A stretch of DNA of 32,559 nucleotides from 2-02-FULL-49-11 sp040757655 (GCA_040757655.1 JBFLWV010000011.1:1-32559); one strand, 5' to 3'. Shown: positions 9,417 to 17,271, counted from the stretch's first letter. Made by a program: numbers and translations. The notes: generated by a model from the sequence alone, not told the origin.

Positions 9417-9956
9417 TTACCCTTCAACAATCTCGGTATAACGAGGATGGCTCTTGCTCGCAAGAGCCACAATCCCGCCAATGCAATATCCGAAGAGCGC
9501 GGTGAGCACCGGCTCCATCGTGAAATTGAATAACGTCCACACCTCGCGCACCACAAAAAACCGCACGAACGCAAGTGCAAGCCCCAGCGCGAACCCTGCG
9601 CACGCTGCGCCTATCGCTGCTACTTTTGCTGATACCGCACGCTTCACCGCGAATTGCCGCCCCACCCATGCAAAGAGACAAAGCTTTGCCACAAACGTGC
9701 TCGCATCTGCCGCATCAGCCCACACATTTGGCACGATGAGCGCACTCAGTGTCATAACAATAATAATCCCCCCTGCGATAAAGAGAGGGGAGCGTACTTC
9801 TTTCAGATACCATCCCAGGTCAATGTCATAAATGAGCGTGCCTTTTTTCTCCGCACGCACTGCCACGCCACCTTGGGAGGAAGGCGTCAACGACCCCCCT
9901 TCTTGCGGGGTGGAAGGAGATTCTAAAAGAGATTCTAAACGAGTCTCGTCGGCCAT
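9417..9956 (-). CDS. Four-helix membrane protein of unknown function
   Basis: A 179-residue protein with hydrophobic helices at about 57-77, 85-103, 108-130 and 143-165. No family is recognised. Residues about 8-33 (including PSTPQEGG and LTPSSQGGVA) look unlike the rest. They are encoded by short GC-rich hairpins with CCCC/GGGG arms (9866-9914) and a repeated GAGATTCTAAA word, so part of the N-terminus may come from a repeat insertion. The gene lies 8 bases before the hydrolase gene, suggesting co-expression. A promoter (TTGTGG, 17 bases, TATAAT) is found at 9982-10010. Confidence 0.7.
   Translation of the reverse strand: MADETRLESLLESPSTPQEGGSLTPSSQGGVAVRAEKKGTLIYDIDLGWYLKEVRSPLFIAGGIIIVMTLSALIVPNVWADAADASTFVAKLCLFAWVGRQFAVKRAVSAKVAAIGAACAGFALGLALAFVRFFVVREVWTLFNFTMEPVLTALFGYCIGGIVALASKSHPRYTEIVEG
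9866..9914. repeat. Pair of short GC-rich hairpins inside a coding N-terminus
   Basis: One stem pairs CCTT with AAGG; the other pairs an ACCCC arm with GGGGT. They resemble small palindromic repeats and encode the low-complexity start of the membrane protein. Confidence 0.4.
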
Positions 9957-9981
9957 GTATGCTAATAATTATGTGTACATC

Positions 9982-10010
9982 ATTATACAATATTTTTCGC
10001 TCACCCACAA
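9982..10010 (-). promoter_or_regulatory. Predicted promoter for the 9417-9956 gene
   Basis: On the minus strand, TTGTGG (-35) is followed 17 bases later by a perfect TATAAT (-10). The ATG at 9956 would be about 20 bases after the transcription start. Confidence 0.5.
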
Positions 10011-10039
10011 TAAAAGCACCGCTCTTCTAAAGCGATGCT
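10009..10039 (-). terminator. Rho-independent terminator of groES-groEL
   Basis: On the minus strand AGCATCGCT and AGCGGTGCT form a 9-bp stem (one G-U) with a 7-base loop, followed by TTTTATT. It lies about 280 bases downstream of the groEL stop, after the palindromic elements. Confidence 0.7.
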
Positions 10040-10059
10040 CTTGCTGAATCATTATGTAA

Positions 10060-10178
10060 GGATGGTCGTTATCAAAAACCCTCCGCAATCTCAACTCTTA
10101 ATCTCAAGCGAGGAGTGGTTGTAGTAAAAAGCGTCTCGGAGGGCGAGCGGACATGGATCATTATCTTCCCATAACGAA
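10060..10178. repeat. Degenerate copy of the palindromic element
   Basis: Read on the minus strand it ends with CGGAGGGTTTTTGATAACGA, close to the end of the adjacent better-preserved copy. It also contains an ATGTCCGCTC word matching ATGCCCGCTC there. CCCTCCG and CGGAGGG can pair inside it. It lies in tandem with the next copy. Together they fill most of the 361-base gap 9957-10317; I see no gene there. Confidence 0.55.
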
Positions 10179-10310
10179 GGTTGGTCGTTAAAAGGAAACC
10201 CTTCGGAGCCTGAGCGGGCATGGTCTCCCGCTTATACGGGAGGAGCGAACGCGAGATGGAGCGCCCCGACTCGCTGGAGTCGGGGACGCGTGTTTCCTTA
10301 ACGACCAACC
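10179..10310. repeat. Palindromic multi-hairpin element, groEL-side copy
   Basis: Outer arms at 10179-10199 and 10292-10310 pair over 19 bases (GGTTGGTCGTTAA...GGAAAC) with a two-base bulge. Two inner hairpins follow: CTCCCG/CGGGAG at 10225-10242 and CCCCGACTC/GAGTCGGGG at 10264-10285. The same layout occurs inside leuC (19832-19959). The open frame across this element is a by-product of the repeat, not a gene. Confidence 0.85.
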
Positions 10311-10317
10311 GAGTGCC

Positions 10318-11970
10318 CTAGTATTCCATATCCTCCCCGCCCATACCTCCCATACCACCCGGCATACCGCCGCCTTTCTCCTCTTTCTTTTCAGGCAAAT
10401 CAGTCACGACGGCTTCAGTCGTGATGAGCATGGCTGCGATGGATGCCGCATTTTGGAGTGCATAGCGGGTGACTTTCGTGGGATCAATAATTCCCGCCTT
10501 CACTAAGTCCTCATAGCGGTTATCTGCGGCGTTGTAGCCGAATGGTCCCTCATGTTTCTTCACTTCTTCCACCACGACAGAACCATCCTTACCCGCATTG
10601 TAGGCAATCTGTCGTAAGGGCTCTTCTAACGCCCGCCGTAAGATATCTATCCCGATCTTTTCCTCACCACTCACGGTCAAGTGATCGAGCGCAGGCATGG
10701 CGCGCACGAGTGCCACACCACCGCCCACGACAATGCCCTCTTCAATCGCTGCCTTAGTGGCAGAAACCGCGTCCTCTACCCTGTGCTTTTTCTCTTTCAT
10801 CTCGGTTTCCGTCGCAGCGCCCACTTTAAGCACCGCAACCCCGCCGGAGAGCTTTGCTAAGCGTTCCTGGAGTTTCTCCTTATCAAACTCTGAATCAGTG
10901 AGTTCAATCTCTTTCTTCACCTGACTAATGCGATCCTGAATCTTTTTGTGATCTCCATGACCTTCAACAATGGTGGTATCCTCCTTGGTTGCAATCACCT
11001 TCCGTGCGCGCCCAAGGTCACTCACTTCGGTATTCTCCAACTTCAATCCCACCTCGTCGGAAATCACCCGCCCGCCTGTGACCACTGCGATGTCCTGCAG
11101 CATTTCTTTTCTGCGATCGCCAAAGCCTGGCGCTTTCACCGCGAGCGAATGGAAGGTGCCGCGAATCTTATTGACCACCAAGGTCGCGAGCGCTTCTCCT
11201 TCCACGTCCTCCGCGATAATCACGAGATTCTTCTTGCCGGTCTGCGCGATCTTTTCAAGAAGAGGCAAGATGTCATTGATTGCAGAAATCTTTTTGTCGG
11301 TAATGAGAATGTACGGATCTTCATACACCGCCTCCATACGAGACGGATCAGTGATCATATAGGGGGAGACGTATCCTTTGTCGAATTGTAATCCTTCCAC
11401 CATTTCCTTCTCGATCCCGAATGATTGTGATTCCTCCACCGTCACGACGCCATCTTTGCCCACCTTATCAATCACCTCTGCAATGGTCTTGCCGATCTCA
11501 GGATCGTTCGCAGAGATCGCAGCCACCTGTGCAATCTCGTCTTTGCCCGTGACGGGTTTACTAATTTTATTCTTCAACTCATTCACAATCATATCTACAC
11601 CCTTCTCAATACCGCGCTTCACAACCATGGGATTCGCACCCGCAGCAACCACTTTCAAGCCCTCATGGATCATTGCCTGCGCAAGCACTGTTGCGGTCGT
11701 CGTTCCATCACCTGCGATATCGTTGGTCTTGGTTGCCACTTCCTTCACCAACTGTGCGCCTACATTCTCAAACTTTTCATCAAGCTCGATCTCCTTCGCG
11801 ATGGTCACGCCATCATTGGTGATGGTGGGGCTGCCATAACCTTTATCAAGCACCACATTTCGCCCGCGAGGACCAAGCGTCACTTTGACCGCATTCGCGA
11901 GTCTATCGACACCTCGCTTGAGCGACGTGCGTGCCCGTTCGTTATACACGACTTGTTTAGCCATAGCCAT
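10318..11970 (-). CDS. groEL: Chaperonin GroEL
   Basis: The 60-kDa chaperonin subunit that folds proteins inside a double heptameric ring with GroES. The sequence has 550 residues, normal for the family. It opens with the conserved ALKRGVD-like segment and GPRGRNVVLDKGYGSPTITNDGVTIAKEIEL, carries the ATP site DGTTTATVLAQAM (about 87-99), the apical domain and the ending GGGMPGGMGGMGG repeat, here followed by EDMEY. It starts 14 bases after groES and is surely co-transcribed from the CIRCE-controlled promoter. ATG at 11970 or two codons later (11964) are both possible. Confidence 0.98.
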   Translation of the reverse strand: MAMAKQVVYNERARTSLKRGVDRLANAVKVTLGPRGRNVVLDKGYGSPTITNDGVTIAKEIELDEKFENVGAQLVKEVATKTNDIAGDGTTTATVLAQAMIHEGLKVVAAGANPMVVKRGIEKGVDMIVNELKNKISKPVTGKDEIAQVAAISANDPEIGKTIAEVIDKVGKDGVVTVEESQSFGIEKEMVEGLQFDKGYVSPYMITDPSRMEAVYEDPYILITDKKISAINDILPLLEKIAQTGKKNLVIIAEDVEGEALATLVVNKIRGTFHSLAVKAPGFGDRRKEMLQDIAVVTGGRVISDEVGLKLENTEVSDLGRARKVIATKEDTTIVEGHGDHKKIQDRISQVKKEIELTDSEFDKEKLQERLAKLSGGVAVLKVGAATETEMKEKKHRVEDAVSATKAAIEEGIVVGGGVALVRAMPALDHLTVSGEEKIGIDILRRALEEPLRQIAYNAGKDGSVVVEEVKKHEGPFGYNAADNRYEDLVKAGIIDPTKVTRYALQNAASIAAMLITTEAVVTDLPEKKEEKGGGMPGGMGGMGGEDMEY

Positions 11971-11984
11971 ACTTTAATCTTTAA

Positions 11985-12281
11985 TTAAGATTCTATGATT
12001 GCCAGTACATCGGACTCCTGCAAGACGAGGTATTCCTCGTCTTTGTTGACCTTGACTTCGTCTGGCGAATACTTTTTAAATACCACCTTGTCACCGACCT
12101 TGACTGACATGGCGGCGCGCTGGCCATTCTCAAGTAATTTGCCAGGCCCTACGGCGATTACTTCGCCTTTTTCCGGCTTTTCCTTGTCCGCCGTCTGCGG
12201 CAACACCAAACCGGCCTTGGTGTACTCCTCCTCTTGTATGGACTTCACGATGATATGATCGTGGAGTGGTTTTAGTTTCAT
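11985..12281 (-). CDS. groES: Co-chaperonin GroES
   Basis: The 98-residue lid of the GroEL chamber. It starts with LKPLHDHIIVK, has a mobile loop (about 17-34) and the ending YLVLQESDVLAIIES, as is typical. It is the first gene of groES-groEL. Its leader of about 110 bases holds an inverted repeat of CTGCGT words. Confidence 0.97.
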   Translation of the reverse strand: MKLKPLHDHIIVKSIQEEEYTKAGLVLPQTADKEKPEKGEVIAVGPGKLLENGQRAAMSVKVGDKVVFKKYSPDEVKVNKDEEYLVLQESDVLAIIES

Positions 12282-12292
12282 ACGCTCTACTA

Positions 12293-12392
12293 TCCTCTGC
12301 GTCGATCTGCGTCATCATCTGCGTTATTTCGGCCCTCTATGCCTGGATAGAAGCAGAAATACGCGGATAGTTACGCAGAATTACGCAGAAAT
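12293..12392. repeat. TCTGCGT/ACGCAGA inverted repeat in the groES leader
   Basis: Three TCTGCGT words (12292-12325) are followed by complementary ACGCGGA and ACGCAGA words (12350-12390), giving a foldable leader. A 16-base segment, ACGCGGATAGTTACGC, recurs exactly at the leuB/aminotransferase junction. Confidence 0.7.
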
Positions 12393-12399
12393 ATATTAA

Positions 12400-12429
12400 A
12401 TTATAATTAGGATTAGCAGTCCCGACCAA
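12400..12429 (-). promoter_or_regulatory. Predicted groES-groEL promoter
   Basis: Minus strand TTGGTC (12424-12429), 18-base spacer and perfect TATAAT (12400-12405). It overlaps the CIRCE operator. Confidence 0.65.
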
Positions 12430-12439
12430 AGAGTGCTAA
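12413..12439. promoter_or_regulatory. CIRCE operator (HrcA binding site)
   Basis: TTAGCAGTC, nine bases, GAGTGCTAA: eight of nine bases in the left arm and all nine in the right arm match the CIRCE consensus, with the exact 9-base spacer. It overlaps the promoter, so HrcA repression of groES-groEL is expected. No hrcA gene is in the window. Confidence 0.9.
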
Positions 12440-12554
12440 TTGCTCCCCTATCTTACGAATTCCACGTTTTCCTGTCAAGCCCAGTAGACATCCCCACGTA
12501 ACTGCTCACTGGGTATGACTCGAGAAGCGAGGGAATCGCGATTTTTGAGGGCTC

Positions 12555-14039
12555 TCATCGCTCAAGCTGTGAGAATCGCGGAGAAGAAAAAAATCGTCGG
12601 TTCCCGAGCGTATGATCGGGATAGAGGTGGTCAGTGAGCGCGTACATCCCCACAAACCCCGTGAGGTATAAACCTGCAGGAAGTGTCCAGAGGTAATGAT
12701 CCAGGATGGCAAGCACGGTATAACAAGCAACAACTGGCAGCATCCGTGCACATTTGTAATTTTGGATTTGGAATTTATTTTGGATTTTGGATTTTGGATT
12801 TTGGATTTTTACGAAAATAAACCATCCTAACCCCAAGAGAATCACACCCCCTACTCCCAGCTCTATAAGAATAAGTAACGGTATATTATGCACCGGCTGC
12901 ACATCCCAGATGGGAAGGGCGGGAAAACGCTCACGCATCGCCACCGTGATACCGCCTAATCCGGTCCCGGTTACCCAATGATCACGGAATACGACAAGCG
13001 CTTCGGTGAACGCTGCCGCCCGTTTGGTAAAGGAAAGCACCTCAAGTCGTCCAAGGGCGAGAAACCGCACGGACAATGCGGGGAGCGCCAAAAAAATAAT
13101 CAGTGCACCTCCCAAGGTGAACGCGACCACACCTTTGCGCAGGGGAATTGATACCTTCGGGAGCACGCGCCAGAGGAAAAAGCCGACTACACCAATGCAC
13201 GCGAGGATGGCTGTCCTGCTCACCGACATAATCACTCCTGCAATGAGTATGATGGGCGCGATATTGAGAAATATCGATCTGCACCATTCCAGAAATGGGT
13301 TGGATTGCTCGCGTACGCCCATTGAGGTTGTGCGTAATGCAAGAAAAAACGCGAGGGCTAGCGCTGCAAATCCGCCCAAAGAGTTAGGATGCGGCATGGT
13401 GCCGTGCGCGCGCAGCCACCGCCCGCCCGCGGCCTCTACCACGCTCACGCCCAACGTGGACGCCTCCTGCGGCGCCACCCCCAGCCATTTTGACGAGACA
13501 AGATCGTCTTGCATGATAAATTGCGCTGCGCCAAAGCCTGATGAAATGACCATTGCCACCACAAACGCAGCGTACGTCCTTCTTACCATAATCATGTCCT
13601 GCTGGAAAAGATACTGCCCCGCAATAACGATCAATGCAATGCGAAGCATAACTACCCCAGTGAGCACTGGATCAAGCGCTATCGCCAATTCATACACCAC
13701 AAATATCGCAGCGATCAGAGTAAACGCATGAGAGCCGCGGGGTGCCGCGTTTCGCCGCGAGGACTGTTTGAGCGAACGAAGTGAGCGAGTTCCGCAGCAA
13801 GAAAGGCGGCACCCGCGGCGTAGATACCATACTTCTAATAGAACTCTTCTATACCTCTGCACAAGTATTAAAATCGCAATCACGACAAGCACAATGTCAA
13901 ACCCATACAGGCTCACTCTCCCATACTCCCACGCACTTCCTCCCACTACCTCGTCGCGGACAATCCAGCGGGTCTGCAGGGGAAGGAGGAAGGCAAAGAG
14001 AGGAAAAAGCCAACGTAATGTAAACTCTATAGAACGCAT
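12555..14039 (-). CDS. O-antigen ligase/polymerase-like membrane protein with two repeat insertions
   Basis: A 494-residue, roughly 11-helix membrane protein. The segment RAHGTMPHPNSLGGFAAL (about 218) and, after it, GTGLGGI and QPVHNIPLLILIELGVGG (about 365-400) match the periplasmic loop and following helix of the O-antigen ligase/Wzy-like family, which attaches or polymerises surface glycans. Two segments look foreign. Residues about 74-102, Arg/Ser/Cys-rich, are encoded by a GC-rich palindrome (13734-13819). Residues about 409-429 (KIQNPKSKIQNKFQIQN) are encoded by a heptad array (12753-12811). Both fall between membrane helices and keep the frame. Substrate is not predictable. The frame starts after a heptad array shared with the gene upstream. 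Confidence 0.8.
   Translation of the reverse strand: MRSIEFTLRWLFPLFAFLLPLQTRWIVRDEVVGGSAWEYGRVSLYGFDIVLVVIAILILVQRYRRVLLEVWYLRRGCRLSCCGTRSLRSLKQSSRRNAAPRGSHAFTLIAAIFVVYELAIALDPVLTGVVMLRIALIVIAGQYLFQQDMIMVRRTYAAFVVAMVISSGFGAAQFIMQDDLVSSKWLGVAPQEASTLGVSVVEAAGGRWLRAHGTMPHPNSLGGFAALALAFFLALRTTSMGVREQSNPFLEWCRSIFLNIAPIILIAGVIMSVSRTAILACIGVVGFFLWRVLPKVSIPLRKGVVAFTLGGALIIFLALPALSVRFLALGRLEVLSFTKRAAAFTEALVVFRDHWVTGTGLGGITVAMRERFPALPIWDVQPVHNIPLLILIELGVGGVILLGLGWFIFVKIQNPKSKIQNKFQIQNYKCARMLPVVACYTVLAILDHYLWTLPAGLYLTGFVGMYALTDHLYPDHTLGNRRFFSSPRFSQLER
12753..12811. repeat. Heptad repeat array B, inside a coding region
   Basis: At least four exact TTTTGGA units at 7-base spacing, with degenerate units before them. 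On the coding strand it gives a KIQNPKS-like peptide repeat between two membrane helices of the O-antigen ligase-like protein. Confidence 0.85.
13734..13819. repeat. GC-rich palindrome inserted in frame
   Basis: Arms at 13734-13748 and 13806-13819 pair over 14 bases with a single bulged G (GCCGCGGG and TGCCGC). The interior holds GAGCGAACGAAGTGAGCGAG. The translated part is Arg/Ser-rich and lies in a loop, as expected for an insertion. Confidence 0.75.
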
Positions 14040-14051
14040 AACGTCGAAATA

Positions 14052-14150
14052 ACTTAGAACTCAAAACGCAGATCTCAAATCCATATCTCAAAACCCGATA
14101 GCTTTACGATTTGAGTTGTGGTTTTAAGTTTTGAGATTTGACTTTTGAGC
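14052..14150. repeat. Heptad repeat array C
   Basis: Units such as TCTCAAA and TTTGAGA repeat, and the two halves are complementary. CGATAGCT (14096-14103) pairs with AGCTATCG (14148-14155). The array runs into the last codons of the nucleotidyltransferase-like gene and closely resembles array D behind leuA. Confidence 0.8.
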
Positions 14151-15125
14151 TATCGAGGTAATCCACCTCTCCCTATACTCCTCCCTCCGATCATGGTCAT
14201 GAAATTTCAAAATATGTTCATCCAATACCACTCCCTGCCGGCGCTTCGCTTCTTCCCGCAGGCGGCGAGGCAAGATGGCATACTGCACGCGGCGCGATAA
14301 CCGTTCAATCCATTGCCTCCCTCCCAGCCATTCAAAAAATGCCTGGACCGCCCTTCCTCTGCCGGACACGCGGCGCAGGGAAGAGGTGCGGTAGGGAATC
14401 GCATAGGGCACTGGCGCGCGCAGGGTGGCGTTTTCACTCCATAAACGTTCGTATACACCCCCTCGATCCCATAACGGCACCATTTGCAAAAGCCAGTACA
14501 TAAGGTATGGATCTGTTGGATAGGAAGGATCAGAGCCGGGTAGTGCGAGCGGTGAAATATCGAGCGCATCTTCGCTTAAAAAAAACGTAAGATCGATCTT
14601 ATCCCTTCGCTCTTCTTTCTTTGCGCCAAATCGCTTGAGTGAAGGGCGCAACCCAAGCAGTGCAAGCAAGGTGAGGCATAACGCCCGCACTGTCCACAAG
14701 CGCCCCGGCGCGGTGATGATGAGAAAATCTATATCGCTGCCTCGCGCGGCATTGGAATACCCGAGCGTGTTGCACACCGCCACCATGCGCATCCATGGAA
14801 GAAACCGGAAAAGGCGCGTTACCGCTTGTGCCCGTTTAAATTTGTTATCGGCAATAAGGTACCGAGCTCTCCGGGTTTCCACCGTGTCCTCCCGTGAGGG
14901 AAGAAAAAAGAAAGACCACTGCGATGCGATGGCCTTATCTGCAACCAAAGCGCGCAATCCCTCCAACACTTCCTCATACGACTGCGCACTCCCGCCTGCC
15001 TGTTCCCTATCAACGCACAGCCAGCGATACGCCTCCCATGCGGTTAAGGGATAATCAAAAAGGTCAAACCATGAAAGGGTATTGATGAGCGAGTGTTGAA
15101 GCGAGGTCATGGGTGCATTATACAT
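14124..15125 (-). CDS. Nucleotidyltransferase-fold protein
   Basis: A 333-residue protein with a Pol beta-type nucleotidyltransferase signature: NAARGSDIDFLIIT at about residues 122-135, a G-S-x-D-x-D motif that would bind metal and nucleotide. The flanking parts, LSWFDLFDYPLTAWEAY near the start and the helical C-terminal half, resemble uncharacterised nucleotidyltransferase-domain proteins of CPR bacteria. Substrate is unknown. The start overlaps the AbiEii-like gene by 8 bases if ATG 15125 is used; ATG 15110 (MTSLQHS) is equally good and leaves no overlap. The last residues (AQKSNLKT) and the stop come from the adjoining repeat array. Translational coupling with the toxin-antitoxin genes is possible. 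Confidence 0.7.
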   Translation of the reverse strand: MYNAPMTSLQHSLINTLSWFDLFDYPLTAWEAYRWLCVDREQAGGSAQSYEEVLEGLRALVADKAIASQWSFFFLPSREDTVETRRARYLIADNKFKRAQAVTRLFRFLPWMRMVAVCNTLGYSNAARGSDIDFLIITAPGRLWTVRALCLTLLALLGLRPSLKRFGAKKEERRDKIDLTFFLSEDALDISPLALPGSDPSYPTDPYLMYWLLQMVPLWDRGGVYERLWSENATLRAPVPYAIPYRTSSLRRVSGRGRAVQAFFEWLGGRQWIERLSRRVQYAILPRRLREEAKRRQGVVLDEHILKFHDHDRREEYRERWITSIAQKSNLKT

Positions 15126-15846
15126 ATTGCTGAATTTTCTGCTCGAGCGTGGTACGAAAATCCTTCAAGAGCATCGCATGGCTTGCAGGGAGAAATTCTT
15201 TCAGTTCGCTTCGAAAATCAATGTCGGCATCCTGCACGAGCTTCAGCACCCTTTCGAGCATTTCTTTCTCCCTCACCTGCGGGTGATTGCCGGAGAGGAG
15301 GAAAAAATAATCATAAAAATCCCTTGGCTTTCGACGATTGAATAGCGCGGCGAGTTTCCCCTCGATAATATCTCCCTCCGGCAAATGTACCAGTGCATAG
15401 GCAGGCACATAGTCATTTTCAATGACTGACTGAACACCTTTCATTCGCTTTCCACTCCGTAAACTTACTTCAATATGGCTCGACACCGGCTGATCGAATA
15501 CCGCAAACGTGGCGTCTCCCAAATAACCACCCGTAGTATTCTTCGCAGTATTAAGTTGAACTGAAATACCTGTCTGCTCCACATGCGCGAGTGTGTTCCC
15601 AAATATCTCTTCAATTTCGCGTTGCGTAATGCCTGAACCCGTAAAATCCAGATCCTCAGAAAATCGCGGGCTCTTGAGTACGAAGCGAAGCGCGGTTCCT
15701 CCCTTAAACAGCAAACGCTCGGCTCCTCTTTCCTGATACAAGAATGATAAAAATACATGCTGGCCATATTCACGCAAGACATTTCCCGGGGAGGTTTGCA
15801 TGCGCTTAGTAAATTTCTCGAGGCTTTCTTGATTCAGCATAAACAT
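15118..15846 (-). CDS. AbiEii-family nucleotidyltransferase toxin
   Basis: A 242-residue protein of the AbiEii/AbiGii (DUF1814, MenT-related) family. FKGGTALRFVLKSPRFSEDLDFT at about 47-69 contains the GG-T and the S-x-D-x-D nucleotidyltransferase core. A conserved IEGKLAALFNRRKPRDFYDYFFL stretch (about 162-184) follows, also typical. Members transfer nucleotides to RNA targets such as tRNA and halt growth, often as phage defence. The gene overlaps its partner by 41 bases in a different frame, as usual for coupled toxin-antitoxin pairs. All core residues are present. Confidence 0.88.
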   Translation of the reverse strand: MFMLNQESLEKFTKRMQTSPGNVLREYGQHVFLSFLYQERGAERLLFKGGTALRFVLKSPRFSEDLDFTGSGITQREIEEIFGNTLAHVEQTGISVQLNTAKNTTGGYLGDATFAVFDQPVSSHIEVSLRSGKRMKGVQSVIENDYVPAYALVHLPEGDIIEGKLAALFNRRKPRDFYDYFFLLSGNHPQVREKEMLERVLKLVQDADIDFRSELKEFLPASHAMLLKDFRTTLEQKIQQYV

Positions 15847-16435
15847 GGTCGATTAATTTCATAAGACTTCTCCTCCCAAATAATCGCGCATACGACTCGA
15901 CCTTGCGCCGTGATACATTCAAGAGATTCAGACGGTCGTTTAAACCTTTCTTTTTCAAATCCACTATATACAAATAATCCACTAACGCTTTTTCTGGATC
16001 GGCGATAAACACGGTGAAGCCCCGCTCTTGCACGGGAGAATATCCGGTAAACGCCGACCGTTTGATTTGTGTATATGAAAATGCAAGCCATCGAGTGACA
16101 AATTCCCTCGGCGTTTTTGTAGTTACCGAGGTAATCGTATACACGATCTCCGGAATAATAGAATGACGCGCCATCACCGTTTCCAAAGATACGTAGGACG
16201 GCTGCACAAGCTTATTCGCAATGAAGTACTCTGAAGGAAGGCGGGTAGCAAGTGCGTACAACCCATTCTTCAGCCGTAAAAATAAATCACCTTCTTTCTT
16301 TGAGTGGTTCTTTAGGTACTCTTCTGCCGCTCGCAAGGAGACGTCAAAAGCTCGCATAAACTCATGGATACTGAACACACGAAGGTCTTGTTCAAGAAGT
16401 GTTTGTTGCACTTTCATTGGCTTAAGTTTCGCCAT
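15806..16435 (-). CDS. AbiEi-like antitoxin/transcriptional regulator
   Basis: A 209-residue partner of the AbiEii protein. An N-terminal winged-helix-like part (about 12-60, with FSIHEFMRAFDVSLRAAEEYLKNH and a LKNGLYAL turn) is followed by the C-terminal antitoxin region (SEYFIANKLVQPSYVSLETVMARH; IADPEKALVDYLYI), as in AbiEi. In type IV pairs it represses its own promoter and neutralises the toxin without binding it. It is first in the operon, behind a near-consensus promoter at 16468-16496. GTGAG words around that promoter could be its operator. Confidence 0.85.
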   Translation of the reverse strand: MAKLKPMKVQQTLLEQDLRVFSIHEFMRAFDVSLRAAEEYLKNHSKKEGDLFLRLKNGLYALATRLPSEYFIANKLVQPSYVSLETVMARHSIIPEIVYTITSVTTKTPREFVTRWLAFSYTQIKRSAFTGYSPVQERGFTVFIADPEKALVDYLYIVDLKKKGLNDRLNLLNVSRRKVESYARLFGRRSLMKLIDHVYAESRKPREIY

Positions 16436-16467
16436 AAATTCACGCTAAATCCTAAGTGACTATTAGA

Positions 16468-16496
16468 AGTATATCCTCAAATCTACTCACTGTCAA
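16468..16496 (-). promoter_or_regulatory. Promoter of the AbiE operon
   Basis: Minus strand TTGACA (16491-16496), 17-base spacer, TATACT (16468-16473). GTGAG occurs twice around the -35 box, a candidate site for autoregulation. Confidence 0.8.
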
Positions 16497-16511
16497 TGCT
16501 CACTACTATTC

Positions 16512-16540
16512 AAAAATCGCCCCGTTATTTTAAGGGGCGA
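16512..16540 (-). terminator. Rho-independent terminator of the 17550-16571 transcript
   Basis: Minus strand TCGCCCC and GGGGCGA form a 7-bp stem (16517-16540, 10-base loop), followed by TTTTT. It lies 31 bases after the stop of the ECF-like gene and before the AbiE promoter. Confidence 0.85.
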
Positions 16541-16570
16541 GTCTTGTAAATAATGATTTTCTCTACACAC

Positions 16571-17266
16571 CTATGCCCTGCTCGGCCAGAGGTGGCGGCG
16601 GCTGATGTGAAGGGGAAGTGCGCGAATCACAGGCGAGAGGGAGAGGAGATAATTCACGGCCAAGAAGGTGAGCGCTATGCCAAGTCCGAATACCGCGCGC
16701 TCTATGGCAACCACGGGGATAAGCGCGGTCCATAAGGGGGCCGCCATATTAGTCGCCCAAATCCAGTACGCGCCGCCCACTGCATGTGCGGTAAAGGTAG
16801 AGCCAAGGCTTTTCCCCACAAGTGTCTTCCTCAAGGGGGTAAGTGAAATAATTATGGGGATGGTCCAGTAAAGCGCATAGTACCACACCAGCCGGCCAAT
16901 GTGGTGTTCCCAGAAGATCAGCATCGCAAGGGCAGGTACGCCAATCTCAATCCAGAGCGACTTCCTTCCACGAGATTGCATGATGCTGGCAAAGTAGAGG
17001 GTGGCGAACATGAGCGGTAACAAACGAAATACATTCATAACAGTGACCTCTTTCCCTTGGATGATAAAACTTGCAACTTCCGTGAGCAAGACGGTCACGG
17101 CACCGCTCACGCCACCGAGGAACGCGCCTACCGCGGGCGCAAAAAGCTGCAAAAGCGTAAAGGTTTGGCCCCTTGCCCCCCACACCGCGCTAACCTTTAT
17201 CTGGTCAGCGAGCAGCCCCAGAAGAGCGAAAAAAGCAATGACAAATATTTTCTTCTTTGAAATCAT
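16571..17266 (-). CDS. ECF transporter S-component-like membrane protein
   Basis: A 231-residue protein with about six membrane helices. The N-terminal half (FTLLQLFAPAVGAFLGGVSGAVTVLLTEVASFII, about 36-69) looks like the substrate-binding subunits of energy-coupling factor vitamin transporters, with their Gly/Ala-rich helices and a loop before helix 3. No ATPase or T-component gene is nearby, which is usual because S-components share a common module. Substrate is unknown, and the assignment rests on helix pattern only. It lies 5 bases after the small gene upstream and is followed by a clear terminator. Confidence 0.55.
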   Translation of the reverse strand: MISKKKIFVIAFFALLGLLADQIKVSAVWGARGQTFTLLQLFAPAVGAFLGGVSGAVTVLLTEVASFIIQGKEVTVMNVFRLLPLMFATLYFASIMQSRGRKSLWIEIGVPALAMLIFWEHHIGRLVWYYALYWTIPIIISLTPLRKTLVGKSLGSTFTAHAVGGAYWIWATNMAAPLWTALIPVVAIERAVFGLGIALTFLAVNYLLSLSPVIRALPLHISRRHLWPSRA

Positions 17267-17271
17267 AAACT

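Noticed and set aside
10072..10308. Minus-strand 78-codon open frame downstream of groEL
   Set aside because: It is made wholly of the palindromic elements and matches the insert in LeuC; no separate gene is supported.
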